Assembly (NCBI GenBank): GCA_020636215.1
Contig: JACJYG010000009.1
Location: forward strand, 186,001 to 250,000
DNA length: 64,000 nucleotides
From: Lewinellaceae bacterium
Lineage (GTDB): Bacteria > Bacteroidota > Bacteroidia > Chitinophagales > Saprospiraceae
Direction of reading: 5' to 3'
A program made the position numbers and the translations under genes. Shown here one piece after another: positions 51,645 to 59,896 of this stretch (positions are counted from its first letter, which is position 1; every line of letters begins with the position of its first letter). The notes beneath the pieces are model-generated. The model was not told the DNA's origin, did not search any database, and saw nothing but the letters and a program-made list of their open reading frames with translations.

Positions 51645-52559
51645 ATGAGTTTGCGTATTGTTTTTATGGGCACACCAGAGTTTGCCGTCCCTTCCCTGGA
51701 GATATTGGCCCGGAATGGTTATGATATTGCGGCTGTAGTAACGGCTACCGACAAACTCGGCGGCCGGGGCAAGAAACAAATCCTGCAATCGGCAGTGAAG
51801 CAATACGCCATTGAGCACGGTATCCCCGTTCTTCAACCAGAGAACCTGAAAAACCCGGAATTCATTGAAGCACTGCGCCAACTGAAGGCCAATCTTCAGG
51901 TCGTCGTGGCATTTCGCATGTTGCCGGAGGAGGTATGGAATATGCCTCAGCACGGAACATTCAACCTTCACGGCTCTCTTCTGCCTAAATACAGGGGGGC
52001 TGCTCCCATCAACTGGGCCATCATCAACGGAGAAACCGAAACCGGAGTCACAACATTTTTTATTCAACATGAGATCGATACCGGTGATGTCCTCCTTCAG
52101 GCGCGTTTGCCCATTGGAGAAAATGAGACCGCCGGTGAAGTACATGGCCGCATGATGCTGCTTGGCGCCGATACAGTGCTTAAAACTGTCCGATTGATCG
52201 AATCTGGTAACTATAAATTGGAAAAACAAGATAGCAGCCTGGCGACTAAAGCCCCAAAAATATTTCACGACACCTGTGAAATCAACTTTGCCCAACCCAC
52301 TCAGAAGATCCATGACTTTATCCGGGGGTTGAGCCCCTACCCTGCTGCCTGGACATTACTGGACGGCAAGGAGCTTAAAATATTACGCACAACCAAGGAA
52401 ATAACCAGCCACGCCCATCCACCCGGTGCTTTGGTATCCGATAACAAAAGCTTTCTCAAGATCGCGACACTGGATGGCTTTGTACAAATTCATGAACTTC
52501 AGTTGCAGGGCAGAAAGCGGATGCCGGTTCTGGATTTTCTTAATGGTTTTTCTTTTTGA
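51645..52559 (+). CDS. fmt: Methionyl-tRNA formyltransferase
   Basis: A 304-residue enzyme of normal length. It begins RIVFMGTPEFAVPSLEIL. The formyl-folate site is FNLHGSLLPKYRGAAPINWAI (~105-125), followed by TGVTTFFIQHEIDTGDVLLQ. The C-terminal tRNA-binding domain (~205-304) starts near IHDFIRGLSPYPAAWTLLDG. It formylates initiator Met-tRNA. The acyl-CoA dehydrogenase gene follows after 55 AT-rich bases. Confidence 0.96.
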   Translation: MSLRIVFMGTPEFAVPSLEILARNGYDIAAVVTATDKLGGRGKKQILQSAVKQYAIEHGIPVLQPENLKNPEFIEALRQLKANLQVVVAFRMLPEEVWNMPQHGTFNLHGSLLPKYRGAAPINWAIINGETETGVTTFFIQHEIDTGDVLLQARLPIGENETAGEVHGRMMLLGADTVLKTVRLIESGNYKLEKQDSSLATKAPKIFHDTCEINFAQPTQKIHDFIRGLSPYPAAWTLLDGKELKILRTTKEITSHAHPPGALVSDNKSFLKIATLDGFVQIHELQLQGRKRMPVLDFLNGFSF

Positions 52560-52614
52560 TTTTTGTAAAATTTTTCGTGAAAGAAAATTTTAACTGAGTA
52601 AAAAAATATTATAA

Positions 52615-54414
52615 ATGGCAAGTGAGTATGTCAGTGTTTCCAACCTCCGTTTTCTGCTGTTTGATGTTTTGGCATCTCCGCAGCTCAACCGCTTAGGCCT
52701 ATATCAGGACTATGACCAGGAGGCTTATGAACTTGCGCTGGATGCAGCTAAAGACATAGGCGACCAGTTTCTGTTTCCGATCTATCGGGAAATGGACAAA
52801 AACAAGGCTTATCACCAGGACGGGGTTGTCCATGTACACCCCGGCTTGAAAGCAGCGATCAAGGCCATTGCAGAGGGCGGATGGATTGCAGCGCCGGATG
52901 ATTTCGAGCATGGAGGCCAACAAATGCCCTTAAGCCTACTCAACGCTTGTATTTTTATCTTTTATGCCGCCAATGCCAATGCCGCTGCTCATGCCTTTCT
53001 GACGCAGGGCGCCGCCAACCTCATCAGGAGTTTCGGTGATGCCGGCTTACAAAAAACCTATATTCCCCCAATGTATGCCGGTGACTGGCAGGGGACAATG
53101 GCGCTGACGGAGCCTCAGGCGGGTAGTTCATTATCCGATATCACAACCACAGCTGTTCTTACTACCGAGGGCCATTACAAGCTCAAGGGCCAAAAGATAT
53201 ACATCTCCGGTGGAGACCATTCGGCTGTCGACAACGTGGTGCATTTGATGTTAGCCAGGATAAAAGGAGCCCCGGAAGGCGCCAAGGGTATTTCGCTGTT
53301 TGTAGTACCGAAATACCGGCAGGAAAACGGGAAACTGGTATCGAATGATGTGACGACCTCCGGCATCTTTGGGAAAATGGGGCAAAAAGGCTATGTAGCC
53401 GCTCAATTGATGATCGGTGAAAAGGATGACTGCCAGGGGTATCTGGTCGGAGCGCCGCACAGAGGCTTGCCTCAGATGTTCCAGATGATGAATGAGGCGC
53501 GGATCGCCACCGGCCTGATGGCTACCGGCACTGCTTCCGGCGCTTACTACGCCTCCCTGCAATACGCCAAAGAACGGCCACAGGGCCGGCATCCCTCTAA
53601 CAAAGATACCGGCCAGCAGCAAGTGTTAATCATCGAACACGCCGATGTGCGCCGAATGCTCTTATTCCAAAAAGCCATTGTCGAGGGCAGCCTGGGGCTC
53701 CTGCTTCAATGCTGTTATTATGCCGACCTGGCGCGGGCGACAGAAGATAAAGAAGCCCGTGAACAAGCCCATTTGTTGCTGGAATTGTTGACGCCCATTG
53801 CCAAGTCCTACCCTGCCGAAATGGGCACCCTGGCCGTCAGTACCGGCATGCAGGTATTGGGCGGCGCCGGCTATTGCGATGATTTCCCCTTGGAACAATA
53901 CTACCGGGATATCCGGGTCAATGCCATTTATGAGGGTACTACCGGCATCCACGGCCTGGACCTGCTGGGGCGAAAAGTTATGATGGCTGATGGTAAAGCC
54001 GCCACGCTTTTCCTCCGGGAAGTCCAAACTACTATTAAAGAGGCAATGAAAATGCCTGCACTGGATCCATTTGGCCGTCAATTAACCGCTGCCGCCATGG
54101 GCCTGCATCAAACCACAATGCACCTGGTAGAACTGGCTATGAAGGAAGCGCCGGAGATATTCCTGGCTGACGCCACCCTTTACCTGGAGTATTTTGGCAT
54201 AATCGCAATTGGCTGGCAATGGTTGAAGCAGGCTATTGCAGCTGAAAAAGCACTAGCCGGCGCCGAAAGGGAAACTGAAGCTTTTTACCGGAGCAAACTA
54301 GCCGCATTCCAGTACTTTTTCGAATATGAACTGCCGAAGACAGAAGGCATCCGCCAGCGCCTGCACAGTAGCAATCGGGTGACACTGGAAACACTCCCGG
54401 AATGGATCCTGTAA
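52615..54414 (+). CDS. Acyl-CoA dehydrogenase, long form with C-terminal extension
   Basis: A 599-residue flavoenzyme, longer than the ~380 of classical acyl-CoA dehydrogenases. Marks are GTMALTEPQAGSSLSDITTT, YKLKGQKIYISGGDH, MNEARIATGLMATGTASGAYY, MQVLGGAGYCDDFPLEQYYRDI and YEGTTGIHGLDLLGRKV with the catalytic Glu position. The last ~150 residues match the acyl-CoA dehydrogenase C-terminal (PF12806-type) extension. It should oxidise a CoA thioester in beta-oxidation, chain length unknown. The MBL-fold gene follows after 29 bases. Confidence 0.94.
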   Translation: MASEYVSVSNLRFLLFDVLASPQLNRLGLYQDYDQEAYELALDAAKDIGDQFLFPIYREMDKNKAYHQDGVVHVHPGLKAAIKAIAEGGWIAAPDDFEHGGQQMPLSLLNACIFIFYAANANAAAHAFLTQGAANLIRSFGDAGLQKTYIPPMYAGDWQGTMALTEPQAGSSLSDITTTAVLTTEGHYKLKGQKIYISGGDHSAVDNVVHLMLARIKGAPEGAKGISLFVVPKYRQENGKLVSNDVTTSGIFGKMGQKGYVAAQLMIGEKDDCQGYLVGAPHRGLPQMFQMMNEARIATGLMATGTASGAYYASLQYAKERPQGRHPSNKDTGQQQVLIIEHADVRRMLLFQKAIVEGSLGLLLQCCYYADLARATEDKEAREQAHLLLELLTPIAKSYPAEMGTLAVSTGMQVLGGAGYCDDFPLEQYYRDIRVNAIYEGTTGIHGLDLLGRKVMMADGKAATLFLREVQTTIKEAMKMPALDPFGRQLTAAAMGLHQTTMHLVELAMKEAPEIFLADATLYLEYFGIIAIGWQWLKQAIAAEKALAGAERETEAFYRSKLAAFQYFFEYELPKTEGIRQRLHSSNRVTLETLPEWIL

Positions 54415-54443
54415 CTATTTAAATTTGAACATAATCCGAAACA

Positions 54444-55337
54444 ATGATACATGTATTAGACCTTCAGTTTAAAGACAAGCCGGATACGATCGCCTCTTTT
54501 TTAATTGAAACAGGAGCCGGGCCGGTTTTAATTGAAACGGGCCCCTACTCTACTTTCGGCCACCTGGAAAAGGCTGTTAAGGCCAAAGGGTATGCATTAG
54601 AAGACATACACCACGTCTTCATTACGCATATTCACCTCGACCATGCGGGAGCTGCCTGGGCTATGGCGGAGCGGGGCGCTACTATTTATCTGCACCCGTT
54701 TGGAGAAGCCCATATGCATGACCCCTCCAAGTTGCTGGCTTCGGCTACACGCATTTATGGAGATGAAATGGATAGTTTATGGGGCACGCTGAAACCTATT
54801 CCCAAAGCCAAGCTGAAAACGGTAGATCATGGAGAAGTGATCTTCATTGGAGGTATTAGCTTGAAGGCATACCATACGCCGGGGCACGCGGTGCACCATA
54901 TCGCCTGGCAGGCGGGCAATACGTTGTTCACCGGTGATGTAGCAGGGGTTAAGATAGAGGGCGGCCCGGTGATGCCCCCCTGCCCGCCCCCGGATATCAA
55001 CATCGAAGACTGGCAGGAAAGCCTTCGCCTGATCCGTTCCCTGGAATTGGATGAATTGTACCTGACGCACTTCGGGCCCATCCCGAAAGCACAGATCAAC
55101 CAGCATTTGGATGAACTGGAAGCAGGCCTCCTGGACTGGACCAATTGGATGCGGCCCCACTATGAAAAAGGCGAAAAGGCAGAAGCGATTACGCCTGTCT
55201 TTCAGGCTTATGTACAGAGACAGCTCCTGAATAAAGGCGTGGCGGAGGAACAATTGGAGTTATATGAAAACGCGAACCCTTCCTGGATGAGTGTGGCGGG
55301 ATTGTTGCGGTATTGGCGGAAGAAACTTGAAGCATAA
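54444..55337 (+). CDS. MBL-fold metallohydrolase
   Basis: A 297-residue protein. The metal-binding motif THIHLDHAGAAW (~residues 55-66) is complete, and further ligands fall in YHTPGHAVHHI (~138-148) and LFTGDVAG (~158). The C-terminal part (THFGPIPKAQINQHLDEL onward) is helical. Similar to glyoxalase-II-like or thioesterase-like hydrolases of Bacteroidota, consistent with its place 29 bases after an acyl-CoA dehydrogenase gene, but the substrate is not known. A bidirectional terminator follows. Confidence 0.92.
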   Translation: MIHVLDLQFKDKPDTIASFLIETGAGPVLIETGPYSTFGHLEKAVKAKGYALEDIHHVFITHIHLDHAGAAWAMAERGATIYLHPFGEAHMHDPSKLLASATRIYGDEMDSLWGTLKPIPKAKLKTVDHGEVIFIGGISLKAYHTPGHAVHHIAWQAGNTLFTGDVAGVKIEGGPVMPPCPPPDINIEDWQESLRLIRSLELDELYLTHFGPIPKAQINQHLDELEAGLLDWTNWMRPHYEKGEKAEAITPVFQAYVQRQLLNKGVAEEQLELYENANPSWMSVAGLLRYWRKKLEA

Positions 55338-55371
55338 GAGCGCAGGCCTCTGGCCCACATCCAAAATAAGA

Positions 55372-55402
55372 AAAGCGGATGAAGAATATCCTCATCCGCT
55401 TT
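55372..55402. terminator. Bidirectional terminator
   Basis: Perfect 11-pair stem (55372-55382 with 55392-55402), 9-base loop, A run before and T-rich sequence after. It serves the MBL gene and the convergent small gene at 55437. Confidence 0.85.
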
Positions 55403-55436
55403 CTTGTCTTTTCTGATCCTTGTTGCTGAATGCCGC

Positions 55437-55679
55437 TTAGGAAGCGGGGATCAGCCTTTTTCCGGTTTCTACAATTCTTTTTATCAACTGGACATCGGGC
55501 AGGACTACATGGGTTTCACTGCCCTCCAATTCCTCCTCATATTGTTCAACCCTTGATTCAGCGCTGAAAACATTTTCAGCGCCCTCTTGAACAGAGGCGA
55601 AATTGAGAAAAATGTAGGAACCGAGGCTTGCCGCCACTAACAGGCAAAACAGAACAGTACGGGTGCTAAGTTTTTTCAT
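55437..55679 (-). CDS. Small exported or membrane-anchored protein, 80 residues
   Basis: A short protein with a basic start and one hydrophobic helix (TRTVLFCLLVAASLGSYIFLNF, ~7-28), then an acidic region (SRVEQYEEELEGSETHVVLP) and a helix ending KRIVETGKRLIPAS. It is probably a one-helix membrane protein or a secreted peptide. No family is recognised. The terminator 34 bases downstream and sequence bias support a real gene. Confidence 0.7.
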   Translation of the reverse strand: MKKLSTRTVLFCLLVAASLGSYIFLNFASVQEGAENVFSAESRVEQYEEELEGSETHVVLPDVQLIKRIVETGKRLIPAS

Positions 55680-56067
55680 TGGGAGAAGGTTTTCAAAGTC
55701 ACTTCCAAAAATAAGGCTTTTATACTGATGGCAAAGTTTTCATCGGCCAACGGGTAATTTTTTCCGACGGCCGTTCTAACCTATAGACGGGCTCAAAAGA
55801 AAAAAGGTTGCAAAAAAGGAGAAATTTCCAGGCAAATATTTAATTTTGGACAAGGCACGAGCCTGATTGTTGAAACCTCGGCCAAAGAAAATGGGCTAGG
55901 ATGATGAAACTTTGGGCTTTTCTGATGAATAGCCGTACGATCATAGTGGGAGCTATCTTTTTCACTCTTCTTTTCCACTGCTTTCCCTTTTCCCGCAGTA
56001 CTCCATTCCTCATCCTTAATTGTCCTGTTTACAGCTACTTATTCATTATCAATAAAACAACTATCGC
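55680..56067. other. Intergenic stretch, 388 bases, with promoter and possible leader frame
   Basis: It contains a TAATTTTG box (55841-55848) pointing at the PA-domain gene, and a hydrophobic 56-codon frame (55901-56071) that overlaps the next start codon. Otherwise I see nothing. Confidence 0.5.
55841..55848 (+). promoter_or_regulatory. -7 box (TAATTTTG) upstream of the PA-domain gene
   Basis: Exact TAnnTTTG match. It lies 220 bases before the ATG at 56068 and about 50 before the small frame at 55901. Confidence 0.4.
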
Positions 56068-56071
56068 ATGA
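55901..56071 (+). CDS. Possible small leader peptide, 56 residues
   Basis: Read directly: ATG at 55901 (or 55904) opens a 56-codon frame with a hydrophobic core (TIIVGAIFFTLLFHCF). Its TGA at 56069-56071 overlaps the ATG of the PA-domain gene as ATGA, the arrangement of translationally coupled genes. Codon use is not persuasive and no homologue is known to me, so it may be chance. Confidence 0.25.
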   Translation: MMKLWAFLMNSRTIIVGAIFFTLLFHCFPFSRSTPFLILNCPVYSYLFIINKTTIA

Positions 56072-57888
56072 GAACATTGTTTACACTCATTTTAGCTTTT
56101 TCTCTTTCCGGAATATTGTCTGGACAGGCATTTGTCATCAATTCTCCTCAGGAAATCGCCGGGGGGTATGAAGTAATGGCCGCCGGATTCGGAGGGGATG
56201 TCCTCGCTCAAGTCTGGACAGGCGATGCAGTTTATGTAGAAGATGCAACCGCAAATCCCAACCAGGGTTGTGAAGACCTGGTAAATGGCGCTATGGTCAT
56301 GGGAAAGATCGCATTGATTGACCGGGGGTCTTGTGAGTTTGGTTTAAAGTGCCTCAATGCAGAAAACCAGGGTGCTATTGCAGCTGTAGTGGTCAACTCC
56401 GCACCCGGCGCCGGCACCATCTCTATGGGAGCAGGAGCCGTAGGGGGCCAGGTCACCATACCTTGCGTGATGATCCCTTATGAAGTCGGCCAACTCATTC
56501 GTTCGGCTATGCTGAGCGACCAGATCGTCAATATTTCCCTTGGAGACCTGGTTCCGCCACCACCGCCGGCCAATGACATCTCCGTCAGTAATTTCCATGT
56601 ACTGGTGCCTCAAATGGGCATCGTGCCGGCTTCTCAGGTCCGGCAGGCTGGCGATTTCGTATTCACGCCCGGGGCTGAGATTATCAATAAGGGGGTCAAT
56701 GCCGCTCCGAATTACAATATTAATGTAACGATCACCCACACGCCATCCGGTGGCGCCCCGACCGAGGTATACAATGAGTCTTTTACCTCCACGGATTCCA
56801 TTGCGTCGGGAGATACTACCGCTCTGATCGTGTTCCCGGGTTTTGACCCGGTCTCCCCGGTCAATTATGGAGAAGGTGTCTACGATTACCTGTATACTAT
56901 CAGCATGGATAGTACGGATAATGCTGCCTTCAACAACACCGCCAGCGGATCCTTTACACTCAGCGAAAACCTGTATTCAAAAGCGACGCTAAATAAATCA
57001 ACTGGCCTGCCTAACATTACGGCTTCAACCACCATAGCCGGTGGGGGTAACATTGAGTTTATTACGGCGATGAATGTCCCCTATGGAGAAGGCTTTGTCA
57101 TCAATGAAGTCTGGTTTACCGTCCGTCGAAGCGAAGGCCTGGCTAATGTCCCTGTATCGGCATACGTTTACAAGTGGAATGATGCCAACGGAGACCTATT
57201 TGTCGATGAAGGAGAGATGGAAATCAAAGGGATTTCGATCTATACGTTTCCTGAGGATGAACCCAGCAATAGTACAGAATTACTACTGCCCGTTCTGGAC
57301 TATGAGACCTTCGAAGAAACCGGTGTTCTAACCGAGGATGACTCCAAATACTTCGTTGGTGTCCGGTATGAAGGCACAGAAACAGTAACACTTGGTTTTG
57401 ACGCCAATATCAATTATGACCGGACTGTTGTATGGAAAGAAATGAACGGAGATACCTCTGCGTTGAACGAAGGCTTGCTGCTTGCAGATACATGGACGCC
57501 CGAGGGCGTGCCGGATGTAGTATCTATTGCCGGCGCCTATGGCCTTTCCATATTCGGCCCTAATACCGTTACGGCCACTGGTGTTTACCTTTCGCCCCTG
57601 GTAGGCACTGAAGAAATTGCCGGTGTAGACAAATTTGAAATGAATTTGTTCCCCAACCCGGTGAAAGACCAGCTTCAGGTGAATGTTAACTTCAAAGAAA
57701 AGGCGGCATACGTAGAATACTATGCCTTCGATGCTGCGGGCCGCCTGGTGCTGCACAAGCGGGAAACCAATGTCCTGGACGCTACCCAGGCTAGTTTTGA
57801 CGCCAGCCAGCTACCTGCCGGCGAATATCATTTGGTCATTCGTACGGATCTTGGCATTCAGGCGAAGCCATTTGTAGTAAGCCGTTAA
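56068..57888 (+). CDS. PA-domain secreted protein with T9SS sorting domain, paralogue 1
   Basis: A 606-residue protein with signal peptide (RTLFTLILAFSLSGILSGQA). A protease-associated (PA) domain spans about 60-165 with GKIALIDRGSCEFGLKCLNAE and VTIPCVMIPYEVG; the two Cys flank it as in related proteins. The middle (NDISVSNFHVLVPQMGIVP onward) looks like beta-sandwich repeats. The end is a T9SS type A sorting domain (MNLFPNPVKDQLQVNVNF ... GEYHLVIRTDLG). No catalytic site is seen. A paralogue of similar layout follows at 58032, and a terminator separates them. Confidence 0.9.
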   Translation: MRTLFTLILAFSLSGILSGQAFVINSPQEIAGGYEVMAAGFGGDVLAQVWTGDAVYVEDATANPNQGCEDLVNGAMVMGKIALIDRGSCEFGLKCLNAENQGAIAAVVVNSAPGAGTISMGAGAVGGQVTIPCVMIPYEVGQLIRSAMLSDQIVNISLGDLVPPPPPANDISVSNFHVLVPQMGIVPASQVRQAGDFVFTPGAEIINKGVNAAPNYNINVTITHTPSGGAPTEVYNESFTSTDSIASGDTTALIVFPGFDPVSPVNYGEGVYDYLYTISMDSTDNAAFNNTASGSFTLSENLYSKATLNKSTGLPNITASTTIAGGGNIEFITAMNVPYGEGFVINEVWFTVRRSEGLANVPVSAYVYKWNDANGDLFVDEGEMEIKGISIYTFPEDEPSNSTELLLPVLDYETFEETGVLTEDDSKYFVGVRYEGTETVTLGFDANINYDRTVVWKEMNGDTSALNEGLLLADTWTPEGVPDVVSIAGAYGLSIFGPNTVTATGVYLSPLVGTEEIAGVDKFEMNLFPNPVKDQLQVNVNFKEKAAYVEYYAFDAAGRLVLHKRETNVLDATQASFDASQLPAGEYHLVIRTDLGIQAKPFVVSR

Positions 57889-57931
57889 TGTTGGAGGTAT
57901 TGTATCAATGCTGTTGATAAGCAATGGCAAG

Positions 57932-57965
57932 TTAGGGTGCAACATTGAAGTTGCGCCCTAATTTT
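57932..57965 (+). terminator. Terminator of PA-domain paralogue 1
   Basis: Twelve-pair stem with one G-T pair (57932-57943 with 57950-57961), 6-base loop and TTTT, 44 bases after the stop codon. Confidence 0.8.
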
Positions 57966-58031
57966 AATGCTTTGAAATTTTCAAGCTATCATTTATCAAA
58001 ATAATTTTTTCACAACCAAATCAGGATTAGT

Positions 58032-59774
58032 ATGAATAGCAACTTTACCAAGTTGATTTTCGCGGGGATTGCCACTTTTATGTTGGCCTTCCCTTCAATC
58101 AATCTCTTCGGGCAAATTCCCAATGATTCCCCGTTCCCGGTTGATTTTATCGTAGAAGCACCGGGTGGATTTTCACGGACATTCGACTACGTTTCGGTGA
58201 CCAACTCTACCGAATGGGGCGTACAACCATTGAAGCAAACCGTCAGTGGGGAATTGATATGGGTAGACGATGATGACATCGCCGGAGACGGCCTCGATTC
58301 GCTGGGGTGCGACACCACCTCAATGGCTGATTACACCGGCAAGGTCGCCCTGATTCGCCGCGGCGTCTGTACATTCGCCTTTAAAGCGTACTATGCCCAG
58401 AAAGCTGGAGCTATTGGGGTGGTTATCGTCAATAACGGTGGGGCTGCCCTTAGCGGGATGTCCGCTACAGACCCACAAGCCCTCGAGGTTACCATTCCAG
58501 TTGTCTGGATTGAAACTGCTGATGGCGCGCAGTTCATTCCTAAGGTGGACGCGGGAGAATCAGTGATCGCCACCTTCCAGGTAAGGAGCTTCTATGGAGA
58601 ACTCGGCCCGTATGCCTATGGCACACCGAAAGATCAGATCATTCCTTTGGATAACATCCAGGTGGACCTGTTGAACCTGAACGATACGGACCCCGTATTT
58701 GACGTAGTAGGAAATGTAGACATCACGGATCCGGCGGGGACGGTTACGACGCTGACCGCTACTCTTGATAGCATCGCTCCTGCCTCTTCGGCTACCATTG
58801 AATTCGCTGATTACCTGCCCAGCGATGTTGGTTCCTACGAGATGGTCTTTACCAATAGCCTGACGGAAGATACGATCCGGAGAGTGTTTGAAATTACGGA
58901 CTATACTTACCAGATTGATAACGGCAATATTTGCACCTGGCCGGCAGACTGCTGGATCGGATACGGTTATCCCTATACAGATTTCGTCGAGACGGATTTT
59001 CTGGTCCATGAATGGGGGAACGTATATTTTGCCGGCCCCAATGGAGGAACGGCTACCCATGCCTCTTTTTCTATTGGCAACCCGGATTCCTTGTACACCG
59101 GTGACCCTTCCGCTGATGTATTCACAATAATCCTGTACGATGCAGACACAGATGGCGACGGCACTATTCCAGGAGATGAAGCAAACTATGACAATTTCGC
59201 GCCGGTTGGCTTCACTACTTACGTGCTTACCGGTGAAGAAACGCCTTATGAAGTGTTGACTGTCGAATTGGAAGCTCCCGTTACTTTAAATCCGAATGGG
59301 GTGTATCTACTGATGGTAGGATACAATGGGGTTAACTCCGGCTTGGGTATTGCACCCTGGCCAACCTTCACCGGCTCTAACACCTATGCAGCTTTCGAAG
59401 ATGTACTCTTCACGGACAGGTTGTATATGGGAGGCTGGTCGGGTGTTTACAACTTTGTTGTTCGCCTGCACATGGACGGGTTCACTCCTGTCTCCACCAA
59501 AGAGGTTCCCCCATTGGACGATGCGAAAGTAACCCTCATGCCGAACCCCGCCAGCGATTACATGAATGTGCAGCTTGACCTGGATGAGGTAGCGGATAAG
59601 GTGGATATCATCATCACCAGTGTTGCCGGTAAAATGGTGATGCGGCAGTCTTTCCAAAACGTGCAAAAGGAAACGATTACCTTTGACACAAACAACCTGC
59701 CGAACGGCCAATACTATCTGGCGATCAATACGCCGGAAGGATTCCGGGCAAAGAAATTTGTCGTTATTAAGTAA
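58032..59774 (+). CDS. PA-domain secreted protein with T9SS sorting domain, paralogue 2
   Basis: A 580-residue protein with signal peptide (LIFAGIATFMLAFPSINLFGQ). The PA domain spans about 75-190: GKVALIRRGVCTFAFKAYYAQ, GAIGVVIVNNGG and VTIPVVWIETADG. A middle beta-rich region has WPADCWIGYG and an acidic run DADTDGDGTIPGDEANYDN that may bind calcium. The end is a T9SS type A sorting domain (VTLMPNPASDYMNVQLDL ... GQYYLAINTPEG). Same domain order as the gene at 56068, so a tandem duplication is likely. A strong hairpin follows its stop. Confidence 0.9.
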   Translation: MNSNFTKLIFAGIATFMLAFPSINLFGQIPNDSPFPVDFIVEAPGGFSRTFDYVSVTNSTEWGVQPLKQTVSGELIWVDDDDIAGDGLDSLGCDTTSMADYTGKVALIRRGVCTFAFKAYYAQKAGAIGVVIVNNGGAALSGMSATDPQALEVTIPVVWIETADGAQFIPKVDAGESVIATFQVRSFYGELGPYAYGTPKDQIIPLDNIQVDLLNLNDTDPVFDVVGNVDITDPAGTVTTLTATLDSIAPASSATIEFADYLPSDVGSYEMVFTNSLTEDTIRRVFEITDYTYQIDNGNICTWPADCWIGYGYPYTDFVETDFLVHEWGNVYFAGPNGGTATHASFSIGNPDSLYTGDPSADVFTIILYDADTDGDGTIPGDEANYDNFAPVGFTTYVLTGEETPYEVLTVELEAPVTLNPNGVYLLMVGYNGVNSGLGIAPWPTFTGSNTYAAFEDVLFTDRLYMGGWSGVYNFVVRLHMDGFTPVSTKEVPPLDDAKVTLMPNPASDYMNVQLDLDEVADKVDIIITSVAGKMVMRQSFQNVQKETITFDTNNLPNGQYYLAINTPEGFRAKKFVVIK

Positions 59775-59799
59775 AACGGCCGGAAAACGACTTCTGAAA

Positions 59800-59835
59800 G
59801 AAAGCGGCTTCCTGGGGTTCCAGGAAGCCGCTTTC
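59800..59835. terminator. Bidirectional terminator, 16-pair stem
   Basis: Perfect 16-base arms (59800-59815 and 59820-59835) with a 4-base loop, between the convergent PA-domain gene and the ABC ATPase gene. Confidence 0.88.
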
Positions 59836-59896
59836 CTTTGGCTTCCTATCTCACTCATTCCCAAAGAATCCATGCTCCACGCCAGCCATTCAGCTA

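Noticed and set aside
51624..52313. 229-codon frame antisense to fmt
   Set aside because: Lies opposite the methionyl-tRNA formyltransferase gene and has no signal, motif or family pattern.
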